From: a virus
Reading direction: 5' to 3' (one strand)
Virus record (IMG/VR): IMGVR_UViG_3300039310_000089
Coordinates: 1-25,347 of that record
Length of the DNA stretch: 25,347 nt
A model generated the notes under the pieces. That model did no database searches. It saw nothing but the letters and a program-made list of their open reading frames with translations, and had not been told where the DNA came from. Position 1 is the stretch's first letter. Every line of letters begins with the position of its first letter. Positions 20,599 through 25,347 of the stretch are shown piece after piece. The translations under genes and the position numbers were made by a program.

Positions 20599-21110
20599 TC
20601 GACCGCTGCTTGTTCACTCCGAACGGTGACGATCCGCCTTGCGCGGTCCCGCTGACTGATTTATGTACGGTTCCGACTCCCGAAATGGCGTATCTCCTAG
20701 CCGACCTAGTCATCGGAGGACGAGCAGGCAGCCAGCTTGATCTGTTGGAGATTGGCACGGGAAGCGGATACGAAGCCGCGATCTTAGCGGAACAGTGCCG
20801 CAGCCTGGTGTCGATCGAAGTGAACATGCTTCCTGAGACTGCAGCCAAGTTGTCGGAGAACGTGGCACTGATTCACGCGAACGGCTATGAGTTCGACACG
20901 CAGGGAGAGTTCGACGGCGTGCTGGTGACCTTCGGCTCTCGCTCGATCTCACCCGTGTGGGCGAAGCAGGTGAAAGACGGCGGGCGGTTGGTGGTTCCAC
21001 TGGTCAACGGGGAAGTCTCGCAGATCAGAGTTTACGAGCGTCGAGGTGACGTGCTGCATCTGCTGGAGATCGTAGGTTACGCAGAGTTCACGGAAGGAGT
21101 TCTAGCATGA
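20595..21110 (+). CDS. Protein-L-isoaspartate methyltransferase-like (PCMT) SAM enzyme, 171 aa
   Basis: ATG 20595 overlaps the previous stop (ATGA). Pattern: CTVPTPEMAYLLADLV, SAM motif LLEIGTGSGYEAAILAEQC (about 50-68), VSIEVNMLPETAA, GEFDGVLVTFGS, and WAKQVKDGGRLVVPLV. This is the order of PCMT proteins, which methylate L-isoaspartyl residues in damaged proteins; phage versions are known but their targets are not. Shorter than the bacterial enzyme (about 210). A different SAM substrate cannot be excluded. Confidence 0.8.
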   Translation: MIDRCLFTPNGDDPPCAVPLTDLCTVPTPEMAYLLADLVIGGRAGSQLDLLEIGTGSGYEAAILAEQCRSLVSIEVNMLPETAAKLSENVALIHANGYEFDTQGEFDGVLVTFGSRSISPVWAKQVKDGGRLVVPLVNGEVSQIRVYERRGDVLHLLEIVGYAEFTEGVLA

Positions 21111-21373
21111 GCGAGAAAGTATCAGAAACAATAACCCGCCGTCTTCATATGGCGCCTCGCCCCCAAATCGCGGTAGTTTTACACCTAGAAGGTCGCCAGT
21201 TGACCGTCGACTGCGATATTAACGATTCAATCTTCGAGATGCTTTCGGAGGAGAATGTCGCTAAGTGCAAAAATCAAATTATGGAGGGCATCTCGGTCGC
21301 GATAGATAATGCAATCAACAGTAAAGATCGCAAGCAAATGTGTCGCCGTGTCGCTACAGTACTTCACTCATGA
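21107..21373 (+). CDS. Hypothetical protein, 88 aa
   Basis: ATG 21107 overlaps the methyltransferase stop (ATGA). A short beta region (QIAVVLHLEGRQLTVDCDIN) is followed by helices (FEMLSEENVAKCKNQIME, ISVAIDNAINSKD). Codons are more A/T-ending than in the neighbours, suggesting a separate origin. No function recognised. Confidence 0.65.
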   Translation: MSEKVSETITRRLHMAPRPQIAVVLHLEGRQLTVDCDINDSIFEMLSEENVAKCKNQIMEGISVAIDNAINSKDRKQMCRRVATVLHS

Positions 21374-22032
21374 GCTTCGCTGATCCATCGCAGCATCATC
21401 ATAAGCTGGCTGGCATGAAACGGGCATTGGCGTCGAAAGACACTCCGGCGCATCTGAAACCGCATCTCGAAAGGCAAGTCGCACGTCTGGAGGGAACGAT
21501 GAGAAACGTAAAGGGAGCACGGGTTGGGCAGCGCGGCAGCACGGGAATGGGAGGCTTGCCTCCGGCGAAAGCGATCGTCCGGGCCGTCGACCAGAACGAC
21601 CGCCTGAACACGGCGAATCCGTACGACGAGGAGTCGTTCACGGACAACAGCAATAACCAGGCGATTCCTGAGCCGGGCAGGGTGAACCCGAACGCGGCTG
21701 CTCTGGCGGCAGGCTCGGCAAGCCCGAACCAGTATGCTCCCAGCCAGCAGGCTCGCGGGATGCAGCGAACGGAACGTGGGCCGGGAATCCATCCGAACGA
21801 GACGGCAGTGCGCAAGCTGCCCAGCGCTCCGGGGCTGAACCGGACCCTTGGAGCCGTGAGGCGCCCCGACACTTCCCGCCGCGGCCCCGGCTTGCTTCCT
21901 CGCGGGCCGAACGTGGCGCGTGCGGGCCAGCGTGGCGAAGGCATCAAGGCCGGCCTAAGTCCGAGCAAGACGGACCGCTGGCAGAGGAAAGGCAGCGCAA
22001 ACCCAGCGTTCTACGGTGACTGGGGGCTGTGA
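21370..22032 (+). CDS. Basic, low-complexity protein, 220 aa, ends AFYGDWGL
   Basis: ATG 21370 overlaps the previous stop (ATGA). The first 45 residues are helical (HHHKLAGMKRALASKDTPAH, LKPHLERQVARLEGTM). The rest is Gly/Pro/Arg/Asn-rich and probably disordered (ANPYDEESFTDNSNNQ, ARGMQRTERGPGIHPNE). It ends NPAFYGDWGL, sharing an AFYG tail with two small proteins downstream. Position in the head-gene region suggests a scaffold or internal virion protein; not proven. Confidence 0.65.
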   Translation: MSFADPSQHHHKLAGMKRALASKDTPAHLKPHLERQVARLEGTMRNVKGARVGQRGSTGMGGLPPAKAIVRAVDQNDRLNTANPYDEESFTDNSNNQAIPEPGRVNPNAAALAAGSASPNQYAPSQQARGMQRTERGPGIHPNETAVRKLPSAPGLNRTLGAVRRPDTSRRGPGLLPRGPNVARAGQRGEGIKAGLSPSKTDRWQRKGSANPAFYGDWGL

Positions 22033-22033
22033 T

Positions 22034-22222
22034 GTGTCGCGGCGCATGTGCTCGGAGTGCGGCAAGCGTCCTGCTCAGGTCGGTGACGGTAACTGGCGCA
22101 GGAAGATGCCGGGCAAGGTGGCGAAGCAGCACGATCTGTGCCGGCAGTGTTGGCAGAGCGGTAACGATCAACAGCAAGGAGCGGAGGTGAAACATGGCGG
22201 AACTGACAGCGGGAGGTCATAA
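22034..22222 (+). CDS. Small zinc-ribbon protein, 62 aa
   Basis: GTG 22034 is preferred because GGGGG lies about eight bases upstream, inside the previous gene's tail; ATG 22046 is the alternative. C-x2-C (MCSECGKRPA) and C-x2-C (LCRQCW) make a four-Cys ribbon around a basic loop. Its 3' end is overlapped by the start of a short ORF (22194) and, on the other strand, by the end of the HNH gene. Confidence 0.6.
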   Translation: MSRRMCSECGKRPAQVGDGNWRRKMPGKVAKQHDLCRQCWQSGNDQQQGAEVKHGGTDSGRS

Positions 22223-22301
22223 GCTGGCTTTAGACTTACGCCAGAGCGCTGCTCTACTTATACCGGTGAACAATCCCTTATTCCACGCTGGACGAGGGTG
22301 A
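22194..22301 (+). pseudogene. Possible cut-off gene start (MAELTA...), 35 codons
   Basis: ATG 22194 has a strong GGAGG site. Its first residues MAELTA resemble MAKLTT of the gene at 22657, after which the frame is overlapped by the tail of the opposite-strand HNH gene and soon stops. It looks like the original 5' end of that downstream gene, separated by insertion of the HNH cassette (inference). Confidence 0.35.
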
Positions 22302-22624
22302 GCGTGCCGATGACAAAGAACGCAAAGAGTCTGCAGATTGGAAGGATCGTTATTCTTTCGATTCTTGTCTTTGTGGTGAACGTGCAATTTAGTCGTAGCT
22401 CCGCATTGTTCGCAGGCGGATTTTTTGTGCTTTCGGCAACTCGCTTCTCCTCCGTTCCAGTTAGGGTTATCCTGACCATACCGATGCAGTCCCGGCCTAC
22501 CGACGTATGCAATAGCTTTCCATTCAGACGAACACTTCCTAGAACAAAATACATCCCGGCCTCCAGCCAGTATCGAAGGGAAGGTTTTGAATTCCCGCTT
22601 ACACCATTTGCAAGTAGTAGTCAT
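22217..22624 (-). CDS. HNH homing-type endonuclease on the opposite strand, 135 aa
   Basis: The start is ATG 22624; a TTG three codons upstream is possible and no clear ribosome site is seen. Layout: treble-clef C5-x2-C8 and C27-x3-C31, a NUMOD3-like patch (GQDNPNWNGGE), the HNH core C71-x2-C74, H83-H84-x-D86 (LHVHHKDKNRKNND), N96, C101-x2-C104-H105, and a second NUMOD-like tail (PAWNKGLFTG). This is typical of free-standing homing endonucleases. It is the only minus-strand gene in the late region and visibly more A/T-rich, both signs of recent insertion. Confidence 0.88.
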   Translation of the reverse strand: MTTTCKWCKREFKTFPSILAGGRDVFCSRKCSSEWKAIAYVGRPGLHRYGQDNPNWNGGEASCRKHKKSACEQCGATTKLHVHHKDKNRKNNDPSNLQTLCVLCHRHAHPRPAWNKGLFTGISRAALWRKSKASL

Positions 22625-22656
22625 AACGAGCAATACTGTATCACAAATGGGGAACT

Positions 22657-22875
22657 ATGGCAAAGCTAACAACAGAAGCAAGAAACAGACTCCCGGCGAA
22701 GGATTTTGCTGGCGCAGATCGGTCTTATCCAATTCCCAACGCTTCGCATGCTAGAAATGCTCTGGCGCGCGTGAGTCAGCACGGAACACCTGCGGAGAAG
22801 TCACGCGTTCGCTCTGCCGTCCACAAGAAGTTCCCTGGAATAGGGAAGAACAAAGCCTTCTACGGCGGGGAGTAA
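22657..22875 (+). CDS. Small phage protein of the 'SHARNALARVSQ' type, 72 aa
   Basis: GGGGAA precedes ATG 22657. LPAKDFAGADRSYPIPNASH followed by ARNALARVSQHGTPAEK and AVHKKFPGI is a compact pattern repeatedly seen in small proteins of phage head-gene regions, sometimes also as a domain of larger proteins; its role is unknown to me. It ends KNKAFYGGE, and the codons of that tail supply the ribosome site for the next gene. Confidence 0.75.
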   Translation: MAKLTTEARNRLPAKDFAGADRSYPIPNASHARNALARVSQHGTPAEKSRVRSAVHKKFPGIGKNKAFYGGE

Positions 22876-22878
22876 GTT

Positions 22879-23055
22879 ATGCCTTGGAACCAAGTCATGT
22901 CGAAGTGGAAATCAGGCAGCCTGAAATCTGGAGGTTCCGGTAAGCCGGTGAAGTCTCAGAAGCAGGCTGTGGCGATCATGCTCTCAGAAAAGCGCGCCGC
23001 TGGTTCCAAGCCGGAATACAGAGCATCGAAAAACAAAGCATTCTACGGAGGATGA
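22879..23055 (+). CDS. DUF6496-like small basic protein, 58 aa
   Basis: ATG 22879 lies three bases after the previous stop with GGGGAG upstream. MPWNQVMSKWKSGSLKSG, then GKPVKSQKQAVAIMLSEKR matches the pattern I know as DUF6496 ('kVM.k.k.G.LksGs....V.srkQAiAI.lSEkr'), short basic proteins of phages and bacteria of unknown role. It ends KNKAFYGG, the same tail as the gene before it. The final codons (GGA GGA TGA) form the ribosome site of the following gene. Confidence 0.75.
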   Translation: MPWNQVMSKWKSGSLKSGGSGKPVKSQKQAVAIMLSEKRAAGSKPEYRASKNKAFYGG

Positions 23056-23057
23056 AC

Positions 23058-23255
23058 ATGGCGAAGTTGTCTGAGATCAAAGCGAAAGTCGAAGCGCTGC
23101 ACGAAACGGATTACCAGGGTGCAGAGTTCACGATTCAGGGCAAGCATGTGAAGTCTGTGCTGCTCGACATCGTGAGTTACCTCGAATCCATCGACGGGAC
23201 AGTTTCTCGGCGCGTGCCGCTCAGCGAAGTTTCCGAAGTATTCAACGATGTCTAG
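23058..23255 (+). CDS. Small hypothetical protein, 65 aa
   Basis: Two ATGs are possible (23052, 23058); the second has GGAGG at six bases and is chosen. An N-terminal helix (MAKLSEIKAKVEALHETD), a strand pair (GAEFTIQGKHVKSVLLDIVS) and another helix follow. It overlaps the terminase nuclease start by 8 bases. No function recognised. Confidence 0.65.
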   Translation: MAKLSEIKAKVEALHETDYQGAEFTIQGKHVKSVLLDIVSYLESIDGTVSRRVPLSEVSEVFNDV

Positions 23256-24300
23256 TCTTGCTTTTCCGCATCCCGGCATCCGCGTTCACACGAACGACCA
23301 CGGCATCACCGTTCTTCGTCTGCACTACTCCGCTGACGAGGAGAAGGGCGGCGGGGAGAAGATTTACGTTCCCGAGATCAAGCGCTCGCTTTCGCCCTGG
23401 GCCTATGCACAATACAAGCAGATGACGGACCCGACTCTGTACTTGAAAGAGTACGAGATCGAGGCCGAAGCCGCGCTCGGTGCGCTGATCTACCAACTGG
23501 ACGAGGAGGCCACGCTTGAAGACTCCTTCCCGATTCCGAGGACTTGGACGCGCAGGATGGCGCTCGATCCGCATCCTGGCATTCCTGACGCGTTTCTTTG
23601 GGTTGCAACCGATCCATGGGGTGACCGATGGGCTTATCGAGAACTATGGCCATCGCGTGTCTGCTTTATTTGTGACCCGGAAACCAAGCAAGTGAGAGGC
23701 AAAGCAGGGCCGTGTCCGCCCGATGATCCGCTGATCCCGATCAAACATTACGTCGAGACGATGAAGTGGCTCGAATCTTCCAGCAACCCGGAGAATCAGG
23801 ACGAGAACAAGACGCCGTTCGACGAGCACATCTTTGCCCGCGTCATCGACTACTCGGCCCGTGCGTTCGGCAAGGGAACGACGGACGATCCTGAACAGCC
23901 AAACTTCCAGCAACGCTACGAGCAGTATATGCAACTGGAGAAGCTGTCTTGTCCGAGCTTCGACGACGCGAAGAAGGATCACGACGTGGGCTACGAGCGA
24001 GTGAACGCGGGACTGAAACCGCGCATGGTCCGCGATACGAACGGGGAGCCGAAGAAGCGCTCGCAGATTCACATCTTCCGCGACAAATGCCCTGAGTTGA
24101 TCTATCAGTTGAAGAACGTGCGCAAGAAGATTCTGACGCCGACGCAGATGATGTCGCAAGACCCGAGCGGGCAGCAGGTTGCCGTGCGTTGTCATCAGGT
24201 CGACAACCTGCGCTACGTCGAGATGGCGAATCCCATCTACATCAACCCGCATCCGCAGCGCTCGCACTTCGAGCCGCTGCAGGAAGGGTTCAGCTACTAG
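23248..24300 (+). CDS. terL: Large terminase, nuclease half, 350 aa
   Basis: Starts at ATG 23248, overlapping the previous gene. The first 80 residues match the linker region of large terminases (HGITVLRLHYSADEEK, LKEYEIEAEAALGALIY). The RNase H-like nuclease follows, with MALDPHP (D107) and WVATDPWGDRWAYREL (D122) forming the first acidic strand pair and HIFARVIDYSAR (D201) a likely later catalytic acid. Walker motifs are absent; they are on the separate gene at 19235-19963. Together the two proteins would reconstitute one packaging motor and nuclease. The portal gene begins two bases after the stop. Confidence 0.82.
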   Translation: MSSLAFPHPGIRVHTNDHGITVLRLHYSADEEKGGGEKIYVPEIKRSLSPWAYAQYKQMTDPTLYLKEYEIEAEAALGALIYQLDEEATLEDSFPIPRTWTRRMALDPHPGIPDAFLWVATDPWGDRWAYRELWPSRVCFICDPETKQVRGKAGPCPPDDPLIPIKHYVETMKWLESSSNPENQDENKTPFDEHIFARVIDYSARAFGKGTTDDPEQPNFQQRYEQYMQLEKLSCPSFDDAKKDHDVGYERVNAGLKPRMVRDTNGEPKKRSQIHIFRDKCPELIYQLKNVRKKILTPTQMMSQDPSGQQVAVRCHQVDNLRYVEMANPIYINPHPQRSHFEPLQEGFSY

Positions 24301-24301
24301 C

Positions 24302-25347
24302 ATGGCCACGACGAATCCAGCGATCGGTCCCGTTTCGGACATCATCATGCGCCGGGACGAGTGCAAGAAGTGGATGAACCTGAACTACTGGGCCGAGTGG
24401 GTCGACACTTGGCGCGCGATCAAGTGCAGAACGCGTCCGATCTACGAGCGGGACTCGGCGGGGAAAGAAACGAACGTCGAGGACAAGTCTCGCACGAACG
24501 TCGAGAGCGGGCTGGCGAACCTGATCTACCGCAAGAACGTGGCGCGACTTTCCGCGCAGCCTTACACGCTGCGCGTGAGCGGAGGCCAAGATCCGAGTGT
24601 TGGCGCCAGACTGAGTGCGTTGCTCTCGAAGCAGTACGACAACTCGCAGGAGCAGCCCGAAGATCAGCGGGTCAGGATGGCCGCGGAAGCGCTCGGCATC
24701 GGCATCTCGAAAATCTACTGGGACTTCATCTCGCGCACGATGGTGTTCAGGAAGGCGATCCTGAAAGAAGGCAAAGTCGTCTACCGCGACCGAGCCTCGA
24801 TGATGCGCGCCCGGAAAGCTCCCGACGCCGAGATTCAGCAGGCCGTCGAAGAGCACAGCGCGAACATGACGGACGAGGAAGTGCAGGAGTTCATGGGCAA
24901 GAGCGGGACGGAGTTGACGGTCCCCGAAGAGATCAAGAAGTACGAAGGCCCGCGCGTGATGTGCTGCTTCCCCGGAGACGTGTTCTGGGAGCCGTTCGCC
25001 AAGACCCTGTTTCAATCTTCGTTCGCGATTCACAGCTACCGCGAGTCCGACCTCTGGCTGAAGAAGATGCTCGGGCTAAAGTACAAAGACCCGGAGACGG
25101 GCGAAGATACGCCGGCGTTCGATCCCGAAGCGGTTGCGAATCTGATGCGTCTTGATCCTGAGCCGGTCGTCGTCAAGGGCGAGTTCCAGGAGTTGAAAGA
25201 TTTGTTCCGTACCGCCGTCGGGAAGCAGGATCAGGTGATGTATCAGTTCCCGCGGAACCTACGCGTGCGGAAGCTGTACGACATCCTCGAAGAGCACAAG
25301 CAGGACGATGACGGACGGATGTGGATCACCTGGGTGAACGAGAACTA
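24302..25347 (+). CDS. Portal protein, N-terminal 348 codons (runs off the window)
   Basis: ATG 24302 starts just after the terminase nuclease stop and stays open to the window end. The sequence MATTNPAIGPVSDIIMRRDE, YWAEWVDTWRAIKCRTRPIY, ESGLANLIYRKNVARLSAQP and AAEALGIGISKIYWDFISR resembles P22-type portals, where an early 'n.i...v...va.l....p' segment is typical. Position after large terminase is the usual place. Portals form the dodecameric DNA gate of the head. The long open frames on the other strand here are shadows of its GC-rich codons. Confidence 0.75.
   Translation, partial: MATTNPAIGPVSDIIMRRDECKKWMNLNYWAEWVDTWRAIKCRTRPIYERDSAGKETNVEDKSRTNVESGLANLIYRKNVARLSAQPYTLRVSGGQDPSVGARLSALLSKQYDNSQEQPEDQRVRMAAEALGIGISKIYWDFISRTMVFRKAILKEGKVVYRDRASMMRARKAPDAEIQQAVEEHSANMTDEEVQEFMGKSGTELTVPEEIKKYEGPRVMCCFPGDVFWEPFAKTLFQSSFAIHSYRESDLWLKKMLGLKYKDPETGEDTPAFDPEAVANLMRLDPEPVVVKGEFQELKDLFRTAVGKQDQVMYQFPRNLRVRKLYDILEEHKQDDDGRMWITWVNEN

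Noticed and set aside
23644-25033. Two long minus-strand frames (240 and 247 codons)
   Set aside because: They oppose the terminase nuclease and portal genes; composition is Arg/Leu/Val shadow-like.

Overview
The window reads as part of the genome of a tailed double-stranded DNA phage (Caudoviricetes) or prophage. Genes are densely packed, with stop/start overlaps (ATGA, GTGA, TGATG) at most junctions and strong GGAGG-type ribosome sites. It carries recombination, replication, DNA methylation, terminase and portal genes in phage order. Nothing identifies the host. Sigma-70-like promoters and GGAGG sites fit many bacteria. It looks like an uncultured phage, because most small proteins are only recognisable by generic features.

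Region A (1-4056, minus strand, visibly GC-richer). One translationally coupled operon, read right to left: a 24-unit pentapeptide-repeat protein, a Rad52-like single-strand annealing protein with zinc ribbons, a Mu Gam-like DNA-end protein, an HNH nuclease, and a string of small hypothetical proteins that continues past the left edge.

Region B1 (4086-6101, minus strand, lower GC). A membrane protein, a small Cys-rich protein and two PD-(D/E)XK nuclease-like proteins. An AT-rich divergent promoter region at 6102-6216 separates it from the rightward genes.

Region B2 (6217-17414, plus strand). An early/replication region. It has small zinc-ribbon proteins, a Cas4/AddB-like Fe-S exonuclease followed by a RecT-like annealing protein (a second recombination pair), and a small Cro/XRE-type regulator with its own promoter. 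A DnaB-type helicase follows with an upstream partner gene, then a severed helicase remnant, two DNA-methyltransferase-like proteins, and HNH and zinc-finger proteins.

Region C (17415-25347, plus strand). A late/packaging region behind a clear promoter. It contains an Ig-like protein with a native polyhistidine start, a membrane protein, small terminase, and the ATPase half of the large terminase. Then come about 3.3 kb of other genes: an exported beta-rich protein, a PCMT-like methyltransferase, small basic proteins and an HNH gene on the opposite strand. The terminase nuclease half and the start of the portal gene end the window.

Three observations stand out. (1) A perfect 14-bp palindrome, CTGCAAATTTGCAG, occurs four times, with three one-mismatch copies. 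Four of the seven sites sit directly in front of a ribosome site and start codon. All lie in 4.6-17.9 kb, which suggests a phage-wide operator or RNA hairpin regulon. (2) The large terminase is split between its ATPase and nuclease domains by a block of genes. (3) The composition switch into region A falls inside the pentapeptide repeat array, and the two sides carry different annealing systems. That boundary is either a mosaic recombination point or an assembly join.
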